Source of the DNA: Candidatus Kapaibacterium thiocyanatum
Lineage (GTDB): Bacteria; Bacteroidota; Ignavibacteria; Kapaibacteriales; Kapaibacteriaceae
Reading direction: 5' to 3'
Assembly (NCBI GenBank): GCA_001899175.1
Contig: MKVH01000013.1
Location: 62,001-126,000 of the forward strand
Length of the DNA: 64,000 nucleotides
The position numbers were made by a program, and so were the translations under genes. Position 1 is the first letter of the stretch; every line of letters starts with the position of its first letter. This document shows positions 31,793-40,253 of the stretch, piece by piece. The notes beneath the pieces were generated by a model that did no database searches, had not been told where the DNA came from, and was given only the letters and a program-made list of their open reading frames with translations.

Positions 31793-34153
31793 ATGATGTC
31801 CAAACGTACGCTGTGGCGAACTCTTGCAGCATTGATGATCGCAATAGCCTTCACGGGAAGCGCGAATGCCCAAAGCCAGGCCGGACGTGCCGGATTCGGC
31901 TTCAGTGCTGGCGGAGCCAAGTACTTCGGGGAGTTTTCGGATAACTCATGGTGGCTCGGGGGAGATATCTTCTTCCGGTACAATGCACTGGACTGGTTGT
32001 CCTTCCAGGCACAGTTCAGCTACGCCAATCCCCGGTATCGTATCGACGTCGACAATGCGCTCGGCAAGTACACCGACTACTTCGGTCTGCGTTCCGACGG
32101 AAGCCCGAAGGTTCCCGGTGATCGCTACCCCAACGGTACGTTGATCTCCGACGACGGCGAGGAACGCCGGAACAATACGCGCATCTTCTCCTATGAAGTT
32201 CTGGCTGCCATCAATCTGCTGCCGGGAGAGAAATTCAATCCGTTTATCTTCGGCGGTATAGGCCTGATGTCCTATCAGGTCCGCCCCGGTCTCTCCGGCG
32301 GTGCCGGCCTCGGCAGGGATCCGATCAACGGCGAAGTGAAGGTCGGCGTCCTCCCCGGCCAGGCTGCCGGACTCTACAAGACGGACGGTCTGAACGGTGG
32401 CGTCGTCTTCCCTGTCGGTCTCGGCTTCGAGCTCTACCTGACGGACGATCTGGTGTTCAACGGTCGCGGTACCTTCCGCTTCACGACGACGCAGTATCTG
32501 GACGACTACAATCCGGGTAGCATGAAGGCCTACGATCCCACGACGAATCAGTATTCGAATGTCACCCTTCCCGAACCTGCCGGTGTGTCGAAGGGCGGCA
32601 ACGATGCCTTCTTCACGGTCGGTCTCGGCTTCACCTACTACGTCTTCGGCAATGCAGACTACGACGGCGACGGCATCACCAACAGTCAGGAACGTCAACT
32701 CGGTACGGACGAGAACAATCCCGATACCGACGGCGACGGTCTTCCCGACGGATACGAATACATGGGATCGAGGAAGGTCCCGACCGGCTTCACGAGAGAG
32801 CAGATCGACGCCCTTCCCGAGACGAACATCCGCACCAATCCCCTCAAGCAGGACACGGACGAGGACGGTCTGAACGACCGCGAGGAATTCCTCGTGCACA
32901 AGACCAATCCTGCCAGCGCCGATACCGATGGTGACGGCCTCAAGGACAACGAGGAGATCGCCCGCAAGACCAATCCGAACAATCCGGACACGGACGGCGA
33001 TGGCCTGACGGACGGTGACGAAGCCAATACCTACAAGACGGATCCCCTGGCGGCCGATACCGATCAGGACGGCCTCGCCGATGGTGACGAAGTCAAGAAG
33101 TACAACACCAGTCCCACCAACGCCGATACCGACAAGGATGGCCTGAAGGATGGCGACGAAGTCAACACCTACAAGACCAATCCCGCCAAGGACGATTCGG
33201 ACAACGACGGTCTGACGGATGGTGATGAAGTGCTGCGCTACAAGACCGATCCGAACAACCCGGATACGGATGCCGACGGTCTCAACGATGGTGACGAGGT
33301 CAAGACCTACAAGTCCAATCCCCTCAAGACCGATACCGACGGCGACGGTCTGACGGACGGCGATGAAGTCAACAAGTACAAGACCAATCCCGTCGCCGAC
33401 GATTCCGACATCGATGGCCTCAAGGACGGAGACGAAGTCAACACGTACCAGACGGATCCGGCCAACAAGGACACGGATGGCGACGGTCTGACGGACGGCG
33501 ATGAAGTCAACACCTACAGGACCAATCCCAAGAACGTCGACTCCGATAACGACGCCCTGAAGGATGGCGACGAGGTGAATACCTACAAGACCAATCCTGC
33601 CATGGCCGATACGGATGGCGATACGCTGACGGACGGTGACGAGGTGAACCGCACGAAGACCAATCCTCTCGATCCGGATACGGACCGCGACGGATTCAAG
33701 GATGCCGTGGACAAGTGCCCGCTCATCGCCGGCGTCGCTCCTGATGGTTGCCCGCCGAAGCCCAAGCCGAACACGGTGACGAACTTCCCTGGAGTGCTCT
33801 TCATCGTGAACACGGACAACTTCGATATGACCGCGCCCGGCACGATGGAAAGCCTCAACAAGATCAAGGCTCTCGTCGATCAATGCGACGGTATCACGGT
33901 CGAAATCGAAGGTCATGCCTCCAGTGAAGGCCAGGCCACGCGTAATCAGGAACTGTCCGAAATGCGCGCCGCTGCCGTCAAGAACTGGCTGATCAACCAG
34001 GGCGTCAAGGCCGAGAAGATCGTCCGTACCGTGGGCTACGGCTCGACCCGCCCGTTCATCCCCGAACCCAAGAAGGGCAAGAAGGATGTGATCGAGGCAG
34101 CACGCAAGCAGAACCGCCGTATCGCGGTACGCGTCATCGACACATGTAAGTAA
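31793..34153 (+). CDS. OmpA-family outer-membrane protein with thrombospondin type 3 repeats
   Basis: The 786-residue protein starts at one of two tandem ATGs (31793 or 31796) after AAGGGG. A signal peptide (about 1-26) leads to a beta-barrel-like domain (about 30-285, ending in GLGFTYYVFG). Next is a block of 15 calcium-binding thrombospondin type 3 repeats with the core DTDGDGLTDGDE (about 289-643), then a proline/lysine linker. A C-terminal OmpA domain follows, with IEGHASSEGQATRNQELSEM and KNRRIAVRVI-like features that bind peptidoglycan. This barrel-spacer-OmpA layout anchors the outer membrane to the cell wall and probably needs calcium to stiffen. It is monocistronic and followed by a very long hairpin. 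Confidence 0.9.
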   Translation: MMSKRTLWRTLAALMIAIAFTGSANAQSQAGRAGFGFSAGGAKYFGEFSDNSWWLGGDIFFRYNALDWLSFQAQFSYANPRYRIDVDNALGKYTDYFGLRSDGSPKVPGDRYPNGTLISDDGEERRNNTRIFSYEVLAAINLLPGEKFNPFIFGGIGLMSYQVRPGLSGGAGLGRDPINGEVKVGVLPGQAAGLYKTDGLNGGVVFPVGLGFELYLTDDLVFNGRGTFRFTTTQYLDDYNPGSMKAYDPTTNQYSNVTLPEPAGVSKGGNDAFFTVGLGFTYYVFGNADYDGDGITNSQERQLGTDENNPDTDGDGLPDGYEYMGSRKVPTGFTREQIDALPETNIRTNPLKQDTDEDGLNDREEFLVHKTNPASADTDGDGLKDNEEIARKTNPNNPDTDGDGLTDGDEANTYKTDPLAADTDQDGLADGDEVKKYNTSPTNADTDKDGLKDGDEVNTYKTNPAKDDSDNDGLTDGDEVLRYKTDPNNPDTDADGLNDGDEVKTYKSNPLKTDTDGDGLTDGDEVNKYKTNPVADDSDIDGLKDGDEVNTYQTDPANKDTDGDGLTDGDEVNTYRTNPKNVDSDNDALKDGDEVNTYKTNPAMADTDGDTLTDGDEVNRTKTNPLDPDTDRDGFKDAVDKCPLIAGVAPDGCPPKPKPNTVTNFPGVLFIVNTDNFDMTAPGTMESLNKIKALVDQCDGITVEIEGHASSEGQATRNQELSEMRAAAVKNWLINQGVKAEKIVRTVGYGSTRPFIPEPKKGKKDVIEAARKQNRRIAVRVIDTCK
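32657..33720 (+). repeat. Tandem 69-bp coding repeat (15 thrombospondin type 3 units)
   Basis: Within the OmpA-family gene, 15 units each carry a D-x-D-x-D-G-L-x-D core. The central units are spaced 23 codons apart (69 bp) with linkers such as VNTYKTNP. Units 8, 11 and 13 use DSD in place of DTD. Codons differ between units, so the repeat is old or under selection at protein level. The last unit ends in DKCP, as in many such arrays. Confidence 0.92.
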
Positions 34154-34185
34154 TCGACGTCGGCCCAGGCCGACGCATCCACAGG

Positions 34186-34237
34186 ACGGGGCAATCGGTA
34201 TCGACACGGTCATTCGTGTCCGTACTGATTGCCCCGT
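34186..34237 (+). terminator. Very long hairpin after the OmpA-family gene
   Basis: A 23-bp arm pairs almost throughout: ACGGGGCAATC/GATTGCCCCGT at the base (11 perfect), wobble-tolerant middle, one C-C mismatch, and GACACG/CGTGTC around loop GTCATT. Only a weak T-rich stretch follows. A smaller hairpin (CGTCGGCC/GGCCGACG) lies at 34158-34175. This may be a terminator, a transcript-stabilising structure or an RNase site. Confidence 0.7.
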
Positions 34238-34247
34238 TCCTTGTTCG

Positions 34248-34255
34248 TACTTTTG
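34248..34255 (+). promoter_or_regulatory. Bacteroidota-type -7 promoter element for methylmalonyl-CoA mutase
   Basis: TACTTTTG preceded by TCG, ending 33 bases before the mutase ATG and just downstream of the long hairpin. Confidence 0.6.
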
Positions 34256-34288
34256 CCCCTCAACGCAGATAGCTACAGGAACAGGCGA

Positions 34289-36421
34289 ATGACGATCGAC
34301 ATCTCCGTATGGACCGAACTGGCCAGGAAGGAACTCAAGGACCGTCCTCTCGAATCCCTGACGACGACGTCCGCCGAGGGGATTCCGATTCGGCCGCTCT
34401 ATACGTCGGCCGATCTCGAGGCGATCGGCTTCGAGGAAACGCTTCCGGGCATCTTCCCCTTCGTGCGTGGTCCGTATGCAAGCATGTTCACCAACCGTCC
34501 ATGGACGATCCGCCAGTATGCCGGGTTCTCCACGGCCGAAGAATCGAACCGGTTCTATCGCAAGGCCCTGGCCGCCGGGCAGAAGGGGCTTTCCGTGGCC
34601 TTCGACCTGGCGACGCATCGCGGCTACGACAGTGATCATCCCCGTGTCGAGGGCGACGTGGGCAAGGCCGGTGTGGCCATCGACTCCGTCGAGGACATGA
34701 AGATCCTCTTCGATGGTATCCCGCTCGACGTCATGAGCGTTTCCATGACGATGAACGGAGCAGTCATTCCCATCCTCGCCATGTATATCGTGGCGGCCGA
34801 AGAGCAAGGTGTGAGTCAGGACAAACTGAGCGGTACCATCCAGAACGACATCCTGAAGGAGTTCATGGTCCGCAACACCTATATCTACCCTCCCGAGCCG
34901 TCCATGCGGCTGGTCGCCGACATCATCGAGCATACCAGCCGTCATATGCCCCGCTTCAACTCGATTTCCATCAGCGGCTACCACATGCACGAGGCCGGAG
35001 CGACGGCTGTGCAGGAGCTCGCCTACACCATCGCCGACGGGCTCGAATACGTCCGCACGGCGATGTCGAGCGGCATGGAGGTGGATACCTTCGCTCCCCG
35101 TCTGTCCTTCTTCTTCGCTATCGGCATGAACTTCTTCATGGAGATCGCCAAGCTGCGCGCTGCACGACAGTTGTGGGCGACGGCCATGCGGCAGTTCACG
35201 CCGAAGCGGGATACGTCGCTGATGTTGCGTACGCACTGCCAGACGTCGGGTTGGTCCCTCGCCGCACAGGATCCGTACAACAACGTCATCCGGACGACGA
35301 TCGAAGCGATGGCAGCCGTCCTGGGCGGTACGCAATCGCTGCATACCAATTCCTTCGACGAGGCCCTGGGACTGCCCACGGACATGTCGGCACGGATCGC
35401 CCGGAACACCCAGCTCATCATCGCCGAAGAATCGCAGGTCACCAGGGTCGTGGATCCGCTCGGTGGCTCCTACTATATCGAATCGCTCACGTCGTCGCTC
35501 GTCAAGGAGGCCGCGGCTATCATCGCCGAAGTCGAAGGCTTCGGCGGGATGACGAAGGCCATCCAGGCAGGCATTCCGAAGATGCGGATCGAGGAATCCG
35601 CTGCCCGCAGGCAGGCCCTGATAGACCAGGGCAAGGAAGTCATCGTGGGGGTCAATAAATACCGCCCTACGGACGAAGCGGACATCGACGTGCTCGACAT
35701 CGACAACACGGCCGTGCGTGCGTCGCAGATCCAACGTCTGAAGAAGATCCGCGCGGAGCGGAACGATGCGGAGGTTCGGCGTCTGCTCTCCGTACTCGAG
35801 GAAGCTGCCCGCACCGGTACGGGTAACATGCTGGCCCTGGCCATCGACTGTGCCCGTGCACGTGCCACCGTCGGCGAGATCAGCGAGGCAATGGCGAAGG
35901 TATTCTCACGATACGAGGCACATTCCGTGGCCATCGAAGGTGTCTATGGAGCGCAGTATGCGAACGATCCCGACTTTGCCGCCGTTCGTGCGGATGTGGA
36001 AGAGTTCGCGCGGCAGTATGGCAGGAGGCCCCGGATCCTGGTAGCGAAGCTCGGGCAGGACGGACACGACCGTGGAGCCAAGGTCATCGCCACGTCCTTC
36101 GCCGACATCGGCTTCGACGTCGATATCGGCCCCCTGTTCAGCACGCCGGCCGAGGCTGCACGCCAGGCATCGGACAATGACGTCCACGTCGTCGGGGTGT
36201 CGAGTCAGGCTGCAGGACACAAAACGCTGATACCACAGCTTCTGGCTGCGCTCAAGGACGAAGGTGCGGAGGATATCATCGTCGTGGCGGGTGGAATCAT
36301 TCCGCCGAAGGATTACGGCGACATGTACGCTATGGGGGTGAAGGCCGTATTCGGTCCCGGCACCAATATCATCCAGGCTGCCCGTGAAGTGCTAAAGCAA
36401 ATAAGACTTGCTATCAAATAG
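34289..36421 (+). CDS. Methylmalonyl-CoA mutase, large (catalytic, B12-binding) subunit
   Basis: The enzyme isomerises (R)-methylmalonyl-CoA and succinyl-CoA with adenosylcobalamin, linking propionate metabolism to the TCA cycle. The 710-residue chain starts at ATG 34289 (MTIDIS); an earlier in-frame ATG overlaps the promoter and is rejected. The catalytic barrel shows [20 protein letters not shown] (about residues 55-74), the substrate-site region [10 protein letters not shown] and [11 protein letters not shown]. The C-terminal cobalamin domain has the DxHxxG motif in [11 protein letters not shown] (about 589) and the later GVSSQAAGH and VVAGGIIPP. Length fits MutB/ScpA. A small subunit, epimerase and MeaB/ArgK chaperone are not adjacent. 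Confidence 0.95.
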   Translation: MTIDISVWTELARKELKDRPLESLTTTSAEGIPIRPLYTSADLEAIGFEETLPGIFPFVRGPYASMFTNRPWTIRQYAGFSTAEESNRFYRKALAAGQKGLSVAFDLATHRGYDSDHPRVEGDVGKAGVAIDSVEDMKILFDGIPLDVMSVSMTMNGAVIPILAMYIVAAEEQGVSQDKLSGTIQNDILKEFMVRNTYIYPPEPSMRLVADIIEHTSRHMPRFNSISISGYHMHEAGATAVQELAYTIADGLEYVRTAMSSGMEVDTFAPRLSFFFAIGMNFFMEIAKLRAARQLWATAMRQFTPKRDTSLMLRTHCQTSGWSLAAQDPYNNVIRTTIEAMAAVLGGTQSLHTNSFDEALGLPTDMSARIARNTQLIIAEESQVTRVVDPLGGSYYIESLTSSLVKEAAAIIAEVEGFGGMTKAIQAGIPKMRIEESAARRQALIDQGKEVIVGVNKYRPTDEADIDVLDIDNTAVRASQIQRLKKIRAERNDAEVRRLLSVLEEAARTGTGNMLALAIDCARARATVGEISEAMAKVFSRYEAHSVAIEGVYGAQYANDPDFAAVRADVEEFARQYGRRPRILVAKLGQDGHDRGAKVIATSFADIGFDVDIGPLFSTPAEAARQASDNDVHVVGVSSQAAGHKTLIPQLLAALKDEGAEDIIVVAGGIIPPKDYGDMYAMGVKAVFGPGTNIIQAAREVLKQIRLAIK

Positions 36422-36456
36422 GGATATTCTCGTATTTTGGTGGTGGCAAAAATAAA

Positions 36457-36509
36457 ATCTCCTCAGTAACTACGTCGGCCTCTCTTCCGATCGTCGCTCC
36501 TGAGGAGAT
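36457..36509 (-). terminator. Inverted repeat acting as a minus-strand terminator
   Basis: Perfect 10-bp arms ATCTCCTCAG (36457-36466) and CTGAGGAGAT (36500-36509) with a 33-base loop. Read on the minus strand, the stem is followed by TTTATTTTTG, so it would end transcripts from the small minus-strand genes at 36.6-37.3 kb. Confidence 0.6.
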
Positions 36510-36603
36510 GAAAGGTCAGTGCGTACCAGTCGTGGGCATACGATCTGATATCGACACTGATTGTGAATTCATTTTCCCGCCGTGAAAAGAGACGGGTCAG
36601 AAC

Positions 36604-36960
36604 TCAAACAGCATGGGCATATGCAGGGATTTGCGTGGCTTTGAAACCACAGCTACGCTCAAGGAGCGTAACGACTTCCTTGCGACGGTTCATATCGGCT
36701 TTCGGCATGAGGAAAACGTCGAAGCGAACCTTATCGCGGCTGCCGGCGAGATCCGTCCATGAGCCAAAACGTTCATCCAGTGCAAGCTGGCGAACTGTAG
36801 GAACTGCATCCACTTCGAAGGCATCGATGACCGAATACTGGCCGTTGTCTTCGCGTTTGAGGACTCCAACGATGCCCGGTACATCGTAAGCTCGCCAGTG
36901 TTCGAGGCTTACGGGGGCCATGAAGTGCATGCAGTTTTGAACCGGCATTGATAGTAGCAT
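36604..36960 (-). CDS. Hypothetical protein, 118 residues
   Basis: I do not recognise this protein. The ATG at 36960 is chosen because AGGAGA lies about eight bases upstream; an in-frame start 60 bases earlier lacks this. The chain reads as a small alpha/beta domain: DVPGIVGVLKREDNGQYSVI looks like a two-strand hairpin, followed by a helix around VRQLALDERFGS, a strand VRFDVFLMP and a helix NRRKEVVTLLERSCG. This order loosely recalls the GIY-YIG fold but the signature residues are absent, so it is only an idea to test. It is the last of a small minus-strand gene group before an inverted-repeat terminator. The region is less GC-rich than its neighbours. Confidence 0.6.
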   Translation of the reverse strand: MLLSMPVQNCMHFMAPVSLEHWRAYDVPGIVGVLKREDNGQYSVIDAFEVDAVPTVRQLALDERFGSWTDLAGSRDKVRFDVFLMPKADMNRRKEVVTLLERSCGFKATQIPAYAHAV

Positions 36961-36997
36961 TGTTGTTCTCCTGACGAATCGTCTGTCGACCTGGCTG

Positions 36998-37081
36998 TTA
37001 GTTTTCTTCGCCGCGGTCAATGATGTACGGGAGGTGTCTGTTCGTGTCTTCCATGGTAAACTCAGAATTGGGGTTTGACAT
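36998..37081 (-). CDS. Possible 27-residue peptide gene
   Basis: A short open frame (ATG at 37081, TAA ending at 36998) lies between two better-supported small genes on the same strand. The peptide starts MSNPNSEFTMEDTNRH and is acidic and polar, with no signal sequence or membrane segment. Its ribosome-binding site is weak. It fills the gap between its neighbours almost exactly, which is the main reason to list it. It could equally be untranslated spacer. Confidence 0.25.
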   Translation of the reverse strand: MSNPNSEFTMEDTNRHLPYIIDRGEEN

Positions 37082-37116
37082 TCGTTCGAGGTCTTGGCAA
37101 GGATTCTGAGCTAACC

Positions 37117-37338
37117 TTAGTCTTCGGTGCGATCGATACCGCCGCGGAGCTTGTCCAGTTCGGCAGGGTTGGCAGCGTAGTACTCGAACACGGCCGTATT
37201 GGTCTGATACTGCTGCATCATGGCTGTTTGCATCGCCTGCTGCTGCTGATAATACGTGTACGGAACCGGTTCGCCTGCCGGAGGCTGAGGCGATGTCAGA
37301 AGACCGAAGTACATCAGGATTGCGCAGATCAGATCCAT
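37117..37338 (-). CDS. Small membrane-anchored or secreted protein, 73 residues
   Basis: The predicted product has an N-terminal hydrophobic segment (DLICAILMYFGLLTS), a short proline-rich stretch (PQPPAGEPVPYTYY), a glutamine/methionine-rich helix (QQQQAMQTAMMQQYQ) and a charged C-terminus. AGGG lies upstream of the ATG. The hydrophobic segment could be a signal peptide or a single anchor. No family is recognised. It is the first gene of a small minus-strand group that runs towards the methylmalonyl-CoA mutase gene, and it is divergent from the large helical protein at 37.6 kb. Confidence 0.55.
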   Translation of the reverse strand: MDLICAILMYFGLLTSPQPPAGEPVPYTYYQQQQAMQTAMMQQYQTNTAVFEYYAANPAELDKLRGGIDRTED

Positions 37339-37503
37339 GGTCGTGCCCTATCTAGTAGTGTTGCTGTTTGCCCGTTTCGAATTTGTTATTGTAAGCGGCG
37401 CTTTTGTTTCCTCGGCGCGTCTTACAGGGACAAATTTCGGGGGTTCGAGAGGCGATACCACTTACAGAAATCGACCATTTGTTACATTAACCCTATCCGG
37501 GGA

Positions 37504-37540
37504 TGCTTGGAAGCAGAAAGTGCGCTTTCCGAGCATTTTT
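37504..37540 (+). terminator. Terminator-like hairpin upstream of the 507-residue gene
   Basis: Arms TGCTTGGAA (37504-37512) and TTCCGAGCA (37527-37535) pair with one wobble and are followed by TTTTT. No plus-strand gene lies immediately upstream, so it may be an attenuator in the leader of the next gene. Confidence 0.55.
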
Positions 37541-37583
37541 CGAACCGCCTGAGGCTACTCTCCGCAGAAAAAGGGACCCGAAC

Positions 37584-39107
37584 GTGGATATTTTGCGTGA
37601 AATACTGCGAGTTGTTACATCCAAATCGGACACCAGGAAGACCTTTCCTGAGCTCCATGACGACAATTCAGAGAATCTACTTACGGCAAAGTACATACGC
37701 GGCGTGCTTGACAACCAGTATGAAACGGACGATCAAGCCGCGAAGGATCTCTATGGATCCGGAAGGATCGACCAAAGATACAGAACATTGAAGTCTAGAC
37801 TACAGGAGCGGCTGCTCCATTCCCTGCTCTTCCTGCAGGTCAAGCAGCCGGAGCATTCCGAGATCCTTTCCTACTATTACAAGTGCACTCGTAACCTTAT
37901 TGCTGCACAGACACTTATGAGGTTCGCGTCGAGAAAGGCCAGCACCTACGTCGCCGAGCGGACACTCGTCGTCGCGCAAAAATACCAGTTTACGGATCTG
38001 TGTCTCCAGCTCGTCGCATTGCTCCGCGAATCGGCCGGAATCCGGTTCAGCCGCAAGGAATTCCTGCATTACAATCAGTTGCTCAAGGAATACCTGGAAA
38101 TCCTCGAAGCGGAGTATGCCAGCGAGGAGGGCCTGGACTATGTCGTCATCGAATCCAAGATCGCCAGCCGAAAGAAGAGCTATCTGCTCGACCTCAGCAA
38201 GGGCTACATGGACAGGATCGATGCCAGTGTGGCGAAGCATGCGTCGCACAAGCTCATCCTGAACAAGTACCGTATGGCCGTCAACGTCTCGGAAATCAGC
38301 GGCGAGCACGAGCGTTCCATCGAGATCTGCAACGAGGCTCTGGAATATCTCTTCTCCAATCCCCACCTCATCCAGAAGGCACGGATCGGCGAGTTCACCA
38401 GTACGAAGATGTTCAGTTGCGTCTATCTCCGGAGGTTCCGCGACGCCCTCGACGTGGCCGACACATGTATCAACAGCTTCATCGAGGCGGGAACGAACTG
38501 GTACGTGGCCCTGGACGTATCCTTCGTCTCGGCCATCAACTGCGGCGAGTACGACATCGCCCTGGACTACTACTGGAAAGCCGTCTCGCACAAACGCTTC
38601 GCGCTGCAGCCGGAACATACGCGTGAGCGATGGGTCGTCTACGGCGCCTATCTCAACCTTGCCGAACGTCTCGGCCTGTTCCGCTTCAAGGAAGAGTCGC
38701 AGCGCACCACGTTCCGTCTTTCGACCTTCATGAACTCGGTACCGGTCTTCTCCAAGGAAAAGAAGATCGAGAACATCCTCATCCTCATCTCGCACACGGC
38801 CTTCCTCATCATCGACAATGCCTACGACTCTGCGGAGCGTCGTCTGGAATACCTCAGGGTCTATACGACGCGGTATCTGCGCGAGAAGGAATACATGCGG
38901 ACGCGACTCTTCCTGCGCCTTATCGCCTCCTTCCCCCGCCTCAGCTTCGACGCGAAGGCCATCGCTTCGGCCAATGCGAAGCTCGCCAAGCTTCTCGAGG
39001 AGTCCAGCGCCGAGCCTATGCCATCGGAAACGAACGAGCTCATTCCCTACGAAGTGTTGTACAAGCAGTTGTTGCGTGTGCTGGAGCAGAACTCGCAGGA
39101 AGTATGA
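37584..39107 (+). CDS. Large alpha-helical protein of unknown function
   Basis: A predicted 507-residue cytoplasmic protein. I place the start at GTG 37584 because AAGGGA precedes it at good spacing and because a terminator-like hairpin occupies the 80 bases upstream; an in-frame ATG at 37503 is the alternative. The protein has no signal or membrane helix. Its N-terminal part (ILREILRVVTS, then YETDDQAAKDLYGSGRIDQR and LKSRLQERLLHSLLF) and the remainder are helical, with TPR-like pairs such as RFRDALDVADTCINSFIEAG and CGEYDIALDYYWKAVSH. It resembles helical scaffold proteins of Bacteroidota by overall look only. Neighbours on the other strand are small unknown genes. Function cannot be assigned. 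Confidence 0.75.
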   Translation: MDILREILRVVTSKSDTRKTFPELHDDNSENLLTAKYIRGVLDNQYETDDQAAKDLYGSGRIDQRYRTLKSRLQERLLHSLLFLQVKQPEHSEILSYYYKCTRNLIAAQTLMRFASRKASTYVAERTLVVAQKYQFTDLCLQLVALLRESAGIRFSRKEFLHYNQLLKEYLEILEAEYASEEGLDYVVIESKIASRKKSYLLDLSKGYMDRIDASVAKHASHKLILNKYRMAVNVSEISGEHERSIEICNEALEYLFSNPHLIQKARIGEFTSTKMFSCVYLRRFRDALDVADTCINSFIEAGTNWYVALDVSFVSAINCGEYDIALDYYWKAVSHKRFALQPEHTRERWVVYGAYLNLAERLGLFRFKEESQRTTFRLSTFMNSVPVFSKEKKIENILILISHTAFLIIDNAYDSAERRLEYLRVYTTRYLREKEYMRTRLFLRLIASFPRLSFDAKAIASANAKLAKLLEESSAEPMPSETNELIPYEVLYKQLLRVLEQNSQEV

Positions 39108-39304
39108 GAACGGCCGTCGGCGCCTGGATCGCTTTGCAGTTTCGGCCATTGACCATTATCGATTGCGAAACGGCGTTCATCCCTATATCATACCTGTGCG
39201 ATTACCCATACACTTTCGGCATTTTTGACACCGTATGCCTCGTGACCATGGCGTTTCAGGGGCTATGCGCTATCGATCGTATATCCTGAATACTCCTGTC
39301 GTCT

Positions 39305-40246
39305 ATGATCCCAGATTCCCTGTCGTCCGATCCCATCATCGGTGCCGGTATCGACATCGGTACGAATACGATGCTCATGGTCATCGGAAGGATGGATGGA
39401 AACGATCTTGTCGTTATGCGTGACGAGCACTCGATCGCACGTCTCGGTGAAGGTGTCGATGCCACCGGAACGATTTCGGAGGCCGCCGTCGTACGCGGAT
39501 GTGACATTCTCGGACGCTATGCCGCCATCATCAGGGACATGGGCGTTTCCCGGGTCCGGGCCGTCGCTACCAGTGCGATGCGGGATGCCACCAATGCGAC
39601 GGAGGTCCGGCATCGGCTGGAACAGGCTCTGGGATGGCCGATCGACGTGATCGACGGCGAGGAGGAAGCAGGACTGACGTTCATCGGAACGGTCGGTACC
39701 GATGATCGTCCTGCCACGGTGATCGATATCGGCGGTGGCAGTACCGAGTTCGTGAAAGGTACGGGAGGTGTCGTCAGTGCATCACGAAGCATCGACATCG
39801 GTGCCGTACGGTGTACCGAACGGTATCTGGGCACGTTGCCGGCCGACCGCGATGCCATCCTGAAGGCACGCGGAGAAATCCGTACAATGATTTCGGACAT
39901 CGTCACGTTGATAGGCGATGCGGGGCGACTCGTCGGAGTGGCCGGGACGCCGACGTCCCTGGCTGCCGTAGACCAGGGGCTGGCATCGTTCGATGCGTCC
40001 CGTATCGACGGTTACGTTCTGACTGCTGTCCGTGTCCACGATCGTGCCGAAGAGCTGCTGAGATATACCCTCGACGAGGTCCGTGCGCTGCCGGGTGTGC
40101 ATCCACAGCGGGCCGACATCCTTCCTGCAGGAGCGTTACTGCTCGACGAAGCCATGTCGGTGCTCGGCGCCGACAGCGTGACGGTCAGTACGCGTGGACT
40201 CCGATATGGGGTTCTCCTGTCGATGCTCCGACAACCTTCATCATAG
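39305..40246 (+). CDS. Ppx/GppA-family phosphatase
   Basis: The 313-residue protein matches the ASKHA-fold Ppx/GppA family, which hydrolyses inorganic polyphosphate and/or the guanosine pentaphosphate alarmone. Phosphate-binding motifs are GIDIGTNTMLMV (about residues 15-26) and VIDIGGGSTEFV (about 138-149). RAVATSAMRDATN and the later GVAGTPTSLAAV are also family features. At about 310 residues it has only the two core domains and lacks the C-terminal helical HD-like domain of long Ppx proteins. It is followed eight bases later by the DUF4153 membrane protein. Polyphosphate versus pppGpp specificity cannot be decided from sequence. Confidence 0.9.
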   Translation: MIPDSLSSDPIIGAGIDIGTNTMLMVIGRMDGNDLVVMRDEHSIARLGEGVDATGTISEAAVVRGCDILGRYAAIIRDMGVSRVRAVATSAMRDATNATEVRHRLEQALGWPIDVIDGEEEAGLTFIGTVGTDDRPATVIDIGGGSTEFVKGTGGVVSASRSIDIGAVRCTERYLGTLPADRDAILKARGEIRTMISDIVTLIGDAGRLVGVAGTPTSLAAVDQGLASFDASRIDGYVLTAVRVHDRAEELLRYTLDEVRALPGVHPQRADILPAGALLLDEAMSVLGADSVTVSTRGLRYGVLLSMLRQPSS

Positions 40247-40253
40247 AGGTTCC

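Noticed and set aside
32657..33720. Regular direct repeats resembling a CRISPR array or minisatellite
   Set aside because: The units are in frame, encode calcium-binding motifs, lack unique spacers of constant length and lie inside one gene.
31946..35734. Open frame of about 1260 codons on the minus strand across the OmpA gene and methylmalonyl-CoA mutase
   Set aside because: It spans two real genes plus their intergenic terminator and promoter. Its periodic V-G-I-R repeats are just the antisense image of the calcium-binding repeat.
39108..39304. Possible promoter or small RNA before the Ppx/GppA gene
   Set aside because: No exact promoter element, no strong hairpin and no conserved RNA motif could be found by eye.
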